DNA from: Sphingomonas sp. | Lineage (GTDB): Bacteria > Pseudomonadota > Alphaproteobacteria > Sphingomonadales > Sphingomonadaceae | NCBI RefSeq assembly: GCF_029239295.1 | Contig: NZ_JAQZBC010000012.1 | Span: forward strand, 1 to 64,000 | Direction of reading: 5' to 3' | DNA: 64,000 nt | Shown here: piece by piece, positions 45,722-54,868 of the stretch | Layout: every line of letters begins with the position of its first letter | Position numbering within the stretch: the stretch's first letter is position 1 | Program-made: the position numbers and the translations under genes | The notes under the pieces: model-generated | What the model was told of the DNA's origin: nothing | The model's input: only the letters and a program-made list of their open reading frames with translations | Databases searched by the model: none

Positions 45722-48700
45722 ATGATGGCGAAGGCGCTTTTCGTCCGTGGCACCGCATGTTCGGCGCTCGCGTGGGCTCTTTTATCCGCCGGTACGGCGC
45801 ACGCTCAGATCGGCGGCGATCCTACCGCGATCCAGTCCGCCCCGTCGGCTGACGATAGTTCATCGGCTCCCGATATCGTGGTCACCGGTACGCTGATCCG
45901 CGGCACGCCTGAGAATTTGGCCGTGCCGGTCGATGTCATCTCGGGCGAGGAGCTTGCCCGTCAGGGTGCACCGACCGCCGTCGATCTTCTGAAGAATCTG
46001 ACCGTTGCGAACGGCACCGTGGGTGACGCAAACCAGTTCGATACCCGCGCGCAAGGGTCGGAAGGCGTGGCATCCGTGAACCTGCGCGGCCTGGGGCCGC
46101 AGCGCACGCTCGTGCTGCTCAACGGCAAGCGGATGGTACCCTCGGGTCTTGGCATCCCGATCGTCGACGTGAACATGTTCCCCAGCGCCGCGATCGGGCG
46201 GGTCGAGATCCTGAAGGACGGCGCGGCAGCCACCTATGGCTCGGACGCGATCGCCGGCGTCGTCAATTTCATCACCCGCACCGATCAGGAGGGCTTCTTG
46301 GTGTCCGGTGATTATCGCTGGATCGATGGATCGAAGGGCGACTACGGCGGCGCCGTATCTTTCGGGCATAAGCAGGACAACTTCCGAGTCTTCGCTTCTG
46401 TCGGGTACCAACGCCGCTCGGAGCTTCGCTTCACCGATCGCGATTTCGCCGTTCAGCCTTACCCGACGAACCCGCAGGGCGCCTGGACCGGCGGCGGCAG
46501 CCCAGGAAACTTCGACTTCAACGGAACTGTCGGTGGGATCAACCTGACGACGGACCTTGGATGCGTGGGCCTCGGCGGTTTCCGCAGCGCGCCTGGATCG
46601 AACACCGACCGTTGCTTCACGCAATTTGGGCAGTTCGATAATTTGGTCGAGCCTGAAGAACGCTTCCAGGCCTTCCTCGACACCGAATTCGATGTCGCGC
46701 ACAACGCCACATTGCGGCTCACCGGATTGTATTCGTTCACCAACACGCGCGTGACGAGTTCGCCCAGCTATCTTCCCACGCTGCCGCCCTCCACCAACGC
46801 GGCGTTCGGCAATGGTTCGCTCTTCGTCATCCCCGGTTACGCTCCGGCACTGCGCGACTATTGCGCGCTATATGGGGCGCAGGCAGGCTGCTCCCGGTCG
46901 GCGTCGGGTGCGCTCGACAGCGCGGTTGCATTGCCGGTGCTGTTCCGCCCGTTCCTGCTCGGTGGCAATCCCTTGTTTGAAAACCGGACCAACGATCGCG
47001 GGTCTGCCATCTCGAAGCGCGATACCGACGCGATGCGCTTTACCGCCGACCTTCATATCGAACTCAGCAGCAATCTCGATTTCACGACGGGCTTCACCTT
47101 CAGCGAATATCATCGTGACTATGACGGCACCGACTCCTTTGGCGATCTGCTGCAGAATGCGATGGCTGGCTTCGGCGGTCCCAATTGCGCCTATGCGTCC
47201 ACGGCGTCGCGCGCGGGATTGACCCCGGCACAGCTCGCCGGCCTCGCCGGCACCAACGGCTGTACGTTCTTCAACCCATTCTCGACCGCGATCCCCGCCA
47301 ACGCAGTCACCGGTATCGTCAATCCAAACTATGCGGGGACGCGCAATCCCGCCGGGTTCAATCTGGCGCCCGGCGGCGGCCTGATCAACGATCTGGCGAC
47401 AATCGATCTGTTCTTCCGCACGCCCAACACTCAGGTACGCACTCAGCAATATGTCGGCGACGCCGCGCTGTCGGGACGGACTGGTATCCGGCTGTGGGCT
47501 GACCGGGACATCGGCTTCGCCGTGGGTGGTCAGTACCGCAAGAACACGTTCCAGACCCTTCTGAACAATGATGCGAACATCGCCGTAAACCCGTGCCCGG
47601 GCACGCCGCTGAATCCCAACGCCACCTGCAACCCGCAGACCGGCGCGCTCGGCTTCCTCGGCACCAATCCTCAGCGCACGGCTTCAGCCGACGTCTATGC
47701 GCTGTTCGCCGAATTGCAGATCCCGATCATCAACGCGATCAACCTGCAATTGTCCGCTCGTTATGAGGATTACCGCGGCAACGTTGGCTCGACCTTTGAC
47801 CCGCAGGCGCGCTTGAAGATCGAACTCACCGATTGGCTCGGCTTGCGCGGCGGCATCGGTACCAGTTTCCGCGGTCCGCCGCCGCAGAACCTGTCCGGTT
47901 CGGGCGTGTCGCTGCAGGTTATCGGTACCGGCTTCCGCGCCGTCGAGGTGTTCGGCAATCCCAATCTTCGTCCGGAAAGCGCCACCACCTACAATGGTGG
48001 CATCCTCATCGATCGTGGACCGTTCAATGCCAGCCTCGATTACTGGCGCTACGACCTGAAGGGACCGATCGAGGCGGAACCGGTATCGGGCCTTTCGAAC
48101 GCCTTGTTCGGCACCAGCGGGACCGCCAATTGCGGCAACCCGGCCTATGCGGCGCTTCAATCGCGCTTCACCTTCAATGCTGCGGGCTGCGGCATCAACA
48201 ACGTCAGCCGCCTGCGCACCCAGGTGTTCAACAGCGCCGACGTGAAGACCTCCGGCCTTGATCTGAACGCGACCTACCGCGATGAACTCGGGCCGGTCGA
48301 ACTGACCGTTGGCGGCGCCGCCACTTATGTCATCGACTACAATATCAAGGATTTGCTGGTCGAAGGCATCCTGGTCCAGCCGGCGTTCGACGCCGTCGGC
48401 AAACTCAATTTCCAGACCACGGCCTATCCCATCCCGCAGTGGCGCGGAAACTGGTACGTCCAGGGCGACAGCGGGCCGCACTCGCTGCGCCTGCAGTTCA
48501 ACTATGTGGACGGCTACACCGATCAGCGCGGGCCGGCAATTTTCGGTCCGAACCTCGGCGCTCTGGCCGGGGCCTCGGTTACGCGGGGTAAGGAAATCGG
48601 GTCGTGGCGCACGTTTGACGCGACCTACCGTCTCGCCCTCGATACCGGGACGACGTTCACGCTGGCAGCGGTGAACATCTTCGATCGCGACCCGCCGTTC

Positions 48701-48784
48701 GCCCGGCTTGACCCCAACTACGATGGTTTCACCGCGTCGCCCTTGGGCTTCACCTTGAAGGCAGCGGTATCCCAGGCATTTTGA
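45722..48784 (+). CDS. TonB-dependent outer membrane receptor
   Basis: This 1020-residue receptor has a signal peptide (residues 1-29, ending AHAQ), a TonB box (APDIVVTGTLIRG, near residues 48-60), a plug with VEILKDGAAATYGSDAIAGV and a long beta-barrel ending in Phe (KAAVSQAF). It is transcribed from its own promoter and followed by a spinster-type MFS transporter 112 bases later. Together with the upstream acyl-CoA genes it could import a hydrophobic compound across the outer membrane. It is a different subgroup from the receptor at 1929. Confidence 0.93.
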   Translation: MMAKALFVRGTACSALAWALLSAGTAHAQIGGDPTAIQSAPSADDSSSAPDIVVTGTLIRGTPENLAVPVDVISGEELARQGAPTAVDLLKNLTVANGTVGDANQFDTRAQGSEGVASVNLRGLGPQRTLVLLNGKRMVPSGLGIPIVDVNMFPSAAIGRVEILKDGAAATYGSDAIAGVVNFITRTDQEGFLVSGDYRWIDGSKGDYGGAVSFGHKQDNFRVFASVGYQRRSELRFTDRDFAVQPYPTNPQGAWTGGGSPGNFDFNGTVGGINLTTDLGCVGLGGFRSAPGSNTDRCFTQFGQFDNLVEPEERFQAFLDTEFDVAHNATLRLTGLYSFTNTRVTSSPSYLPTLPPSTNAAFGNGSLFVIPGYAPALRDYCALYGAQAGCSRSASGALDSAVALPVLFRPFLLGGNPLFENRTNDRGSAISKRDTDAMRFTADLHIELSSNLDFTTGFTFSEYHRDYDGTDSFGDLLQNAMAGFGGPNCAYASTASRAGLTPAQLAGLAGTNGCTFFNPFSTAIPANAVTGIVNPNYAGTRNPAGFNLAPGGGLINDLATIDLFFRTPNTQVRTQQYVGDAALSGRTGIRLWADRDIGFAVGGQYRKNTFQTLLNNDANIAVNPCPGTPLNPNATCNPQTGALGFLGTNPQRTASADVYALFAELQIPIINAINLQLSARYEDYRGNVGSTFDPQARLKIELTDWLGLRGGIGTSFRGPPPQNLSGSGVSLQVIGTGFRAVEVFGNPNLRPESATTYNGGILIDRGPFNASLDYWRYDLKGPIEAEPVSGLSNALFGTSGTANCGNPAYAALQSRFTFNAAGCGINNVSRLRTQVFNSADVKTSGLDLNATYRDELGPVELTVGGAATYVIDYNIKDLLVEGILVQPAFDAVGKLNFQTTAYPIPQWRGNWYVQGDSGPHSLRLQFNYVDGYTDQRGPAIFGPNLGALAGASVTRGKEIGSWRTFDATYRLALDTGTTFTLAAVNIFDRDPPFARLDPNYDGFTASPLGFTLKAAVSQAF

Positions 48785-48896
48785 CCTATGCGCCGGCGGC
48801 TTTGTTGCGAAACATTGCCGTCGGCTGCAAGGCCACTGGTGTATTCCTTTCGGCGCGTTAAAGGTCGAAGGGCGAAATAAGCTTTAGGAGAGCGAT

Positions 48897-50213
48897 ATGG
48901 ATGCCAGCACCACATGGGTGCATGATGACCGTGACAAGAAGGCGCTCGGCCGTCGCGGATGGACGCTGGCACTGCTGACCACGGCCTATTTCTTCAGCTT
49001 CATGGACCGGCAGATCCTCGCGATCCTGCTGGAGGCGATCAAGGCGGATCTCCACCTTTCGGATACTCAGCTCGGGCTTCTCTCCGGCCTCGTATTTGCG
49101 ATCTTCTATGCAACGCTCGGACTGCCCATTGCGCGGCTTGCCGACCGATCCAGCCGAAGCAACATCATCGCCATCAGCATTGCCTTCTGGAGCGCGATGA
49201 CCGCGCTATGCGGCTTCGCCCAGAATTTCCTTCATCTCATGTTTGCCCGCATCGGCGTCGGCATCGGGGAGGCCGGCTTCGGACCGCCCAGCCAGTCGAT
49301 CATCGCTGATCTTTATCCGCCGGAGAAGCGCGCGAGCGCGATGGCGATCTACTCGCTGGGCGTTCTGCTCGGCGGTGGCCTTGGCATGGTGATCGGCGGG
49401 TTCGTCGCTCACTCTTATGGATGGCGCGTCGCGATGATGGTCGTCGGCCTGCCGGGTATCGTCCTTGCCGTGATCATGAAGCTGTTCGTCGTCGAGCCAC
49501 GCCGCGGCCTTGCCGATGGAAAGGTGCCAGCCGCCCCGGCGGACGCGCCGGTCATCGGCATGTGGCAGGGCATTGCCTCGCTGTGGCACAACCGTGCTGC
49601 TTTCCACCTCGTCGCCGCCATCACCATCACCTCGCTCGTCGGCTACGCGGTGACGGGCTGGGGGCCCAGCTACATGCAGCGGTCGCTGGGAATGACGATC
49701 CTCGACGTGTCGAAGTACGTTGCGCTTCCGGCCGCGCTGATTGCTGGTTTCTCGGCGCTTCTGGGAGGCTGGCTTTGTGACCGCGTCGCAAAGACCAAGG
49801 GCATTTATGCTCAAAGCTACGTTGTCGTGGTCCTGAAGCTCGTAGCCTTCCCGTTCGCGTTGGCCTTCTACTTTGTCGATCACCTCTGGCTGGCGCTGGC
49901 CTCGTACTTTGTCGCGGCCATTTTCGCGGGCGCTTACATCGGGCCGACGTACGCGATGATCCAGCATCTCGCGCCGCTGCGACTTCGCGCGACCTGGGCG
50001 GCACTGACGCTGCTCGCGACGAGCCTACTGGGGCTTGGCATCGGGCCATTCGCGGTGGGCCAGATCAGCGATCTTCTGCGCCCGACCTATGGTGCCGAGT
50101 CGCTCCGCTGGGCCATGTTCTCGGTGGCGATGCTCACGCCTTGGGGCATTTTCCACTATTGGCGCGCCGGAGTTCTGATGAAGCGTCAGGAAGCAGCCGC
50201 CCGGGATGCCTGA
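48897..50213 (+). CDS. spinster-type MFS transporter
   Basis: This 438-residue, 12-helix MFS transporter starts with a hydrophilic segment (MDASTTWVHDDRDKKALGRR) and the helix-1 pattern FFSFMDRQILAILLEAIKADL seen in spinster-like and related carboxylate carriers. ARLADRSSRSN is the motif-A loop, and RIGVGIGEAGFGPPSQSIIA is a typical helix-4 region. It probably moves the receptor's substrate across the inner membrane. ATG 48897 has AGGAGAG six bases upstream. Confidence 0.9.
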   Translation: MDASTTWVHDDRDKKALGRRGWTLALLTTAYFFSFMDRQILAILLEAIKADLHLSDTQLGLLSGLVFAIFYATLGLPIARLADRSSRSNIIAISIAFWSAMTALCGFAQNFLHLMFARIGVGIGEAGFGPPSQSIIADLYPPEKRASAMAIYSLGVLLGGGLGMVIGGFVAHSYGWRVAMMVVGLPGIVLAVIMKLFVVEPRRGLADGKVPAAPADAPVIGMWQGIASLWHNRAAFHLVAAITITSLVGYAVTGWGPSYMQRSLGMTILDVSKYVALPAALIAGFSALLGGWLCDRVAKTKGIYAQSYVVVVLKLVAFPFALAFYFVDHLWLALASYFVAAIFAGAYIGPTYAMIQHLAPLRLRATWAALTLLATSLLGLGIGPFAVGQISDLLRPTYGAESLRWAMFSVAMLTPWGIFHYWRAGVLMKRQEAAARDA

Positions 50214-50218
50214 TCGGT

Positions 50219-50249
50219 CATTCTGGCGCCGTTCTGCGGCGCCAGAATG
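50219..50249 (+). terminator. hairpin after MFS gene
   Basis: CATTCTGGCGCCG (50219-50231) pairs perfectly with CGGCGCCAGAATG (50237-50249) over a 5-base loop, five bases after the stop. No U-run follows, so it is a strong hairpin but not a classical terminator. Confidence 0.6.
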
Positions 50250-50373
50250 CTGCCAAGACAGTCGACCCCTCAGGGACATCGCCACCCATGATAATCAGGG
50301 GTGGCAGTTCAGCGTCGCGCAACCTACTTGAGCCTGCGGCATTCTATCTGAAACGTTGCTCAAGGTTGCCGAC

Positions 50374-50451
50374 ATGAGACAGATTGTTCCGCTCGTTCTC
50401 GCCCTGATTCCGCTCGCTGCGGTGGTTGGAGCCTACGTCGCGGTTCCCTGA
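50374..50451 (+). CDS. possible 25-residue hydrophobic peptide
   Basis: A short ORF encodes MRQIVPLVLALIPLAAVVGA followed by five more residues, a single membrane-spanning segment of about 20 residues with a charged N-terminal Arg. AAGG lies about eight bases before the ATG. It sits alone in the 405-base spacer between the MFS gene and ohr. Small membrane peptides of this kind are often missed; without conservation data this one remains uncertain. It is not a recognisable toxin or signal peptide. Confidence 0.35.
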   Translation: MRQIVPLVLALIPLAAVVGAYVAVP

Positions 50452-50477
50452 CCACGTCCACCAGATGTGACCACGAT

Positions 50478-50556
50478 GCCCGCTTTCCTTGTGAAAGCGG
50501 GCGTCGTCGCGTTGGCACGCTTTCCTTGTGAAAGCGGGCGTCGTCGCGTTGGCACG
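50478..50556 (+). repeat. 37-bp tandem repeat with hairpins
   Basis: A unit of 37 bases starting CGCTTTCCTTGTGAAAGCG occurs twice in tandem (50481-50517 and 50518-50554), and the first few bases of a third copy follow. Each unit contains a hairpin; in the first, GCCCGCTTTC (50478-50487) pairs perfectly with GAAAGCGGGC (50493-50502). The two units are identical, implying a recent duplication or strong constraint. The block lies 60-140 bases upstream of ohr. Confidence 0.9.
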
Positions 50557-50574
50557 ATGTTTTACTTGCAATCC

Positions 50575-50588
50575 GGTTGTGCACAACC
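50575..50588. promoter_or_regulatory. palindrome upstream of ohr
   Basis: GGTTGTGCACAACC is a perfect 14-base palindrome, 31 bases before the ohr ATG. It is a candidate operator for a peroxide-sensing MarR-type regulator such as OhrR, but I cannot match a known consensus and no ohrR gene is nearby. Confidence 0.4.
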
Positions 50589-50618
50589 AAATGTGTTCGT
50601 GATTGAACGGAGGTTGGT

Positions 50619-51044
50619 ATGAGCACGTTGTACACGACGAAGGTGACGGCCGTTGGCGGGCGGAACGGCACTGTCCGCAGTGAGGACGGTGTTCTGGATC
50701 TGGTGCTTGCCATGCCCAAGGAACTCGGCGGCAAGGGGGGCGCTACCAATCCCGAGCAGCTGTTCGCGGCCGGCTATGCAGCCTGCTTCGAAAACGCCGT
50801 TATTCACGTCACGCGCGGCAAGGAAGCGAGTGTCCGCGACAGTGACATCGAAGTGGTCGGAGACGTCGGCCTTCAGCCCGGCGCTGGCGGTGGATTTGCA
50901 CTGTCCGTCGCACTTGACGTGACGATCGCGGGCGTCGATCAGGCACAGGCAGAAGAGATCGTTCAGGCGGCTCACGCTGTATGTCCCTATTCGAACGCGG
51001 TGCGCGGCAATGTCGACGTAAAGATCAACGTCTCGACACGATAG
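50619..51044 (+). CDS. ohr: organic hydroperoxide resistance protein
   Basis: This 141-residue OsmC/Ohr-family thiol peroxidase reduces organic hydroperoxides. The catalytic Cys56 (AACFENA) and resolving Cys122 (VCPYSNA) are present, with the supporting Arg20 and Glu47. The sequence pattern fits Ohr rather than OsmC. ATG 50619 has GGAGG just upstream. It stands alone, without the usual ohrR neighbour. The tandem hairpin repeat and palindrome just upstream may belong to its control. Confidence 0.93.
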   Translation: MSTLYTTKVTAVGGRNGTVRSEDGVLDLVLAMPKELGGKGGATNPEQLFAAGYAACFENAVIHVTRGKEASVRDSDIEVVGDVGLQPGAGGGFALSVALDVTIAGVDQAQAEEIVQAAHAVCPYSNAVRGNVDVKINVSTR

Positions 51045-51376
51045 AACGGACGGCGCCGCTCGCAGGCGGCGCCCACCCCGATGGCGCGCACGGGCTCCGG
51101 GCCATGTCGGCGGCTCGCTAATGGCCATCGCGTAAGGCGCATCGCTCCCGGCGGTTATCGAGTGCCGCTCGGGCTCGTCGCAACCGGCGCACGTTACGGC
51201 TGCCAGCTGAAACAAATCATTGGCATTTGCGTGAGCGTTGGGGCAGCGGACCCCGCGATGTTGCCCCGCCTGTGCGAAACCAATGAAGTAAAGCGAAGTT
51301 GTGCCGCCTTGATGCCCAAGGTCGCCCATCGTTGCGCGTCTACTCATCGGTGCGTTCACGCGGGGCTTTACCGTTG
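51045..51376. other. spacer between ohr and ABC transporter
   Basis: This 332-base stretch holds no gene I can support. A GC-rich hairpin (GGCGCCGC 51052-51059 with GCGGCGCC 51066-51073) follows ohr by seven bases and may end its transcript. Some plus-strand frames are open here but have no ribosome site or family resemblance. Confidence 0.5.
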
Positions 51377-53257
51377 ATGAACAGTGCCGATCCACCGATG
51401 CCTTTTCTGATTAGTCCGCCGCGCTTTCTGTTACACTATGTTGCCGCCCGGCCGTGGATTTTCCTGCTGTTGGGGCTTCTGGTCGCGGGTGCGTCGGTCA
51501 GCTCGATCGGCGTGCAATATGCGATGAAGGTGTTGATCGACACCATGACCGGCGAGGAACGGATCCGAGCCGCGGTCTATACCGCACTGGCCTCGTTCCT
51601 CGGGCTCGTCATTCTCGAAAGCCTGTTGCAGCGGCTTGCCGCGCTGACGCTCGGCCAGGCGACGGTGGTCTCGGGGGTCGCGATCCGGCTCGATATGGTA
51701 AACTACCTTACCGGTCACCAGATGCCCTTCTTCCAGAACCAGCGCGCTGGTTCGCTTGGGCACCGAATCTCAGGGCTGGCCGGGATATTCGGGGCGATCA
51801 TCCATCGATTGCTGCAGGAGGTGACGCCGCCACTGATCGTGTTCGTCGGCGCGATCTTGATCTTCGTCACAATCGACGTCCGCATGGCGATCGTCCTCGG
51901 CGGCATCTTTGTCATCGTGACGCTCGGCCTGGTCCTGCTCGGGCTTCGCGGGCATGTTCATCACAAGGCCTTTGCGGAACATGCCGGGACGGTCGGCGGA
52001 GAGCTGGTCGATTTCATCGGCAATATCTGGGTGGTGAAGGCATTTGCCGCGGGTGAGCGTGAACTCTCACGACTTCGCGGGTTCCTGGATGACGAGGCGA
52101 TTGCCCAGCGACGTGGGTGGTTTTTCGTCGAGCGGATGCGCGGGTTGCACGATCTGTCGCTGGCGATCTTTGTCGGCGGTACGCTGATCTGGGCGATCGG
52201 CCGCTGGTCCAGCGGCGCCATCACCACCGGCGACGTTGTCGTCATCAGCACACTGACGTTCCGCATCCTCCATGGCTCTCGCGATCTTGCCATGGCGCTG
52301 ATCGATGTCAGTCAGCAGTTCAGTTACTTGCGAGAGACGCTGGACATCATCGGCGTGCCGCAGACCCTCAGCGACGCCCCCGGCGCCACCCGCCTGCGCG
52401 TGGGTGAGGGGAGGGTCGAGTTCAACCACGTCACGTTCGGTTACGATCCGCGCCATCCGATCCTGCACGATCTCTCGCTGGCGATACCGGCAGGGCAGAA
52501 GGTCGGGATTGTTGGCCCTTCAGGTGCGGGCAAATCATCGATGCTTCAGCTGGTTCAGCGATTTCACGATCCGCAGGCCGGTCACGTCATGATCGACGGT
52601 CAGCGTGTGGACAGCGTGACGCAGGAAAGCCTTCGCGATGCGGTCGCGGTCGTGCCGCAGGAGGTGCTGCTCTTTCACCGGACGGTGATGGAGAACATCC
52701 GCTTTGCTCGGTCCGACGCCGACGATGACGAGGTGTACCGTGCGGCCGAAGCCGCGGGCTGTGACGAATTCATCCGGCGCCTCCCGCATGGCTATGACAG
52801 CATCGTGGGTGAGCGGGGGACCAATCTGTCCGGCGGGCAGCGGCAGCGGATCGGTATCGCACGGGCTTTCCTGAAGAACGCCCGCATCGTCCTGCTCGAT
52901 GAAGCGACATCCGCGCTCGACTCGGAGTCGGAACTGGAGGTTCAGAACGGGCTGGAGGCACTGATCCAGAACCGCACCGTCATTGCGGTTGCGCACCGCC
53001 TGTCCACGATCGTCAACTTCGATCGCGTGGTGGTCGTCTCGGCGGGTCGGGTGATCGAGGACGGTCCGCCGCAGCAACTCCTCCGGCGGCCAGACGGTGC
53101 GTTCCGCGCCTTGTGGGTCATGCAGGTCGAGGGGCTGGATCGTTCGTCCGGCATTTCGGCCGCTGGTGAGCGGCTCCGTGCGCTATCGGAACGCAGCCGC
53201 GCCCGGGTGCAGCGCATGATGCGCAGCGCGTGGCAGGGCGTCAGCGAGCGGAACTGA
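51377..53257 (+). CDS. ABC exporter, fused TMD-NBD
   Basis: This half-transporter of about 626 residues from ATG 51377 (ATG 51398 also possible; neither has a clear ribosome site) has a six-helix membrane domain and an ATPase domain. The ATPase shows Walker A GPSGAGKSS, the signature LSGGQRQR and Walker B IVLLDEATSALD, then the H-loop VAHRLST. It works as a homodimer exporter. The subfamily resembles HlyB/MsbA-like or Fe-S/lipid exporters, but I cannot choose. The C-terminal extension after the ATPase (residues 590-626) is basic and Arg-rich, ending QGVSERN. Confidence 0.9.
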   Translation: MNSADPPMPFLISPPRFLLHYVAARPWIFLLLGLLVAGASVSSIGVQYAMKVLIDTMTGEERIRAAVYTALASFLGLVILESLLQRLAALTLGQATVVSGVAIRLDMVNYLTGHQMPFFQNQRAGSLGHRISGLAGIFGAIIHRLLQEVTPPLIVFVGAILIFVTIDVRMAIVLGGIFVIVTLGLVLLGLRGHVHHKAFAEHAGTVGGELVDFIGNIWVVKAFAAGERELSRLRGFLDDEAIAQRRGWFFVERMRGLHDLSLAIFVGGTLIWAIGRWSSGAITTGDVVVISTLTFRILHGSRDLAMALIDVSQQFSYLRETLDIIGVPQTLSDAPGATRLRVGEGRVEFNHVTFGYDPRHPILHDLSLAIPAGQKVGIVGPSGAGKSSMLQLVQRFHDPQAGHVMIDGQRVDSVTQESLRDAVAVVPQEVLLFHRTVMENIRFARSDADDDEVYRAAEAAGCDEFIRRLPHGYDSIVGERGTNLSGGQRQRIGIARAFLKNARIVLLDEATSALDSESELEVQNGLEALIQNRTVIAVAHRLSTIVNFDRVVVVSAGRVIEDGPPQQLLRRPDGAFRALWVMQVEGLDRSSGISAAGERLRALSERSRARVQRMMRSAWQGVSERN

Positions 53258-53460
53258 GTGGCGCCTGGCGCTAGTCGGCGTTGAGGGCGTTGGCCTGAGG
53301 TGTTCAGCCTTCGCGGCTCGTCTCCCTCCGACCGGCCTCGGATCGCGAGGTCGGGTCATTCAGCACCAGCCTCTGATCATGGGGAATGTCGGCGCACCAA
53401 GTCTGTAGCGCGTATGCCCCGGAAGGTGAGCACATCGCGCACCGCCGGCCCGACAATGCC

Positions 53461-53499
53461 GAAAGAAAAGGCCCGCCCGACAAAGCTGTCGGGCGGGCC
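53461..53499 (-). terminator. intrinsic terminator of rpsF operon
   Basis: A perfect 13-bp stem (53470-53482 with 53487-53499) with a four-base loop is followed on the minus strand by TTTTCTTTC. It lies 27 bases past the rplI stop. Confidence 0.93.
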
Positions 53500-53526
53500 A
53501 TTCCTGATCGATTCAGATCCGTGGGA

Positions 53527-54120
53527 TCAGGCCTCAGCCTGCTCCTCGCGAACTTCCGCGGTCGAGCCAGGCTCGGCGTGCGCGTCATAGTCCTCGGTGA
53601 AGCCGCCCTGGTCCCGGCCTTCTTCGAAGACCTGCGCCATGACGTCAACGCCAGCCGCCTGCATCTCGGCCTCTTCAGGCGAGCGTGCGACGTTGACCTT
53701 GACCGGCACCGACACTTCCGGGTGAAGAGCGACCTTTACCTCGTAAACGCCGATCGCCTTGATCGGACGATCCAGAACAACCGCTGCCTTGGACACCTTG
53801 TGGCCGGCGTCGTTCAGTGCGTCGACCAGATCGCGAACCGCGACCGAGCCGTACAGCTGGCCAACGTTCGAAGCCTGACGGATGATGGTGACCGATGCGT
53901 CCTTGAAGCTCTTCGCTTCCTTCTCGGCTTCGCCGCGACGGTTGGCGTTTTCCGCCTCGATCCGCGCACGGTTAGCTTCGAAGACCTTGCGGTTCGCTTC
54001 GTTGGCGCGCAGCGCCTTCTTGTTCGGCAGGAGGTAGTTGCGGGCGAAGCCGTCCTTCACCTTCACTACGTCGCCGATGGCGCCGAGCTTTTCGACGCGC
54101 TCAAGCAGAATGACGTCCAT
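53527..54120 (-). CDS. rplI: 50S ribosomal protein bL9
   Basis: This 197-residue protein is the large-subunit protein bL9, which binds 23S rRNA near the L1 stalk. The N-terminal domain has the family signature MDVILLERVEKLGAIGDVVK and GFARNYLLPNKKALRA. A long connecting helix and the C-terminal domain follow. The final 40 residues (from about 155) form an acidic tail not present in E. coli, common in alphaproteobacteria. It is the last gene of rpsF-rpsR-rplI. Confidence 0.97.
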   Translation of the reverse strand: MDVILLERVEKLGAIGDVVKVKDGFARNYLLPNKKALRANEANRKVFEANRARIEAENANRRGEAEKEAKSFKDASVTIIRQASNVGQLYGSVAVRDLVDALNDAGHKVSKAAVVLDRPIKAIGVYEVKVALHPEVSVPVKVNVARSPEEAEMQAAGVDVMAQVFEEGRDQGGFTEDYDAHAEPGSTAEVREEQAEA

Positions 54121-54132
54121 CTGCTCTTCTCC

Positions 54133-54357
54133 TTACTTAACGACGTAGGGCAGCAGGCCCAGGTGCCGGGCGCGCTTGATCGCCTGGGCGAGCTCACGCT
54201 GCTTCTTCGCGCTCACCGAGGTGATGCGCGACGGGACGATCTTGCCACGCTCGGACACGAAGCCCTGCAGCAGACGTACGTCCTTATAGTCGATCCGGGG
54301 AGCGTCCTTCGCCGAGAAGGGGCAGCTCTTACGACGACGGAAGAAGGGGCGTGCCAT
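54133..54357 (-). CDS. rpsR: 30S ribosomal protein bS18
   Basis: This 74-residue small-subunit protein bS18 binds with bS6 on the platform. [32 protein letters not shown] and the C-terminal [19 protein letters not shown] are the family's main parts. The start overlaps the rpsF stop by one base (TAATG), so the two are translationally coupled. Confidence 0.98.
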   Translation of the reverse strand: MARPFFRRRKSCPFSAKDAPRIDYKDVRLLQGFVSERGKIVPSRITSVSAKKQRELAQAIKRARHLGLLPYVVK

Positions 54358-54725
54358 TATGCGTTCTCCTCTTCACGACGACGGCCGCGCTCGCGGTCGC
54401 GTTCCTGCTTGCGCATCATCACCGACGGGCCCTGCTCATGCGCGTCAACCTTGACGGTCATGTAGCGGATCACGTCTTCGCTGATGGAGTGCTGACGCTC
54501 GATTTCGGCGACGGTGTCACCGGGCGCGTCGATCTCGAGCATGACGTAGTGAGCCTTGCGGTTCTTGGCCATGCGATAGGCCATGGAGCGCAAGCCCCAG
54601 GTCTCGGTCTTGATGACCTTGCCCTGATGATCTTCGACAATCTTGGTGACGGCTTCTGCCATCGCGTCCACCTGCGCCTGTGCCAAATCTTGGCGCGCAA
54701 GGAACACGTGCTCGTATAGAGCCAT
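54357..54725 (-). CDS. rpsF: 30S ribosomal protein bS6
   Basis: This 122-residue protein bS6 forms a pair with bS18. It starts [20 protein letters not shown] after the initiator and has [20 protein letters not shown] in the middle. The C-terminal 20 residues are a highly charged Arg/Glu tail, as in other alphaproteobacteria. ATG 54725 has AAGGAA eight bases upstream and leads the operon. Confidence 0.98.
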   Translation of the reverse strand: MALYEHVFLARQDLAQAQVDAMAEAVTKIVEDHQGKVIKTETWGLRSMAYRMAKNRKAHYVMLEIDAPGDTVAEIERQHSISEDVIRYMTVKVDAHEQGPSVMMRKQERDRERGRRREEENA

Positions 54726-54868
54726 GTGCTTTCCTTCGTTGGCCGATCGCTGACATGGCCCCGTGCCATGCCCCTCCGGCTGTCGTCCACAACAGCAAAA
54801 GGCGAGGAGTCGACGCTCCCCGCCCATGCTCTGTGCTCCTCTACCGGGAGCGGCTCGAATTGCAAGCC

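Noticed and set aside
50481..50554. CRISPR array from the 37-bp tandem repeats
   Set aside because: There are only two units, with no spacers between them and no cas genes in the window.
51081..51377. 98-codon plus-strand frame between ohr and the ABC transporter
   Set aside because: No ribosome site, no domain, and the composition (Cys, Arg, His scattered) does not look like a real protein.
53386..54465. 359-codon plus-strand frame opposite rplI, rpsR and rpsF
   Set aside because: Antisense to three ribosomal protein genes and starts in the terminator region.
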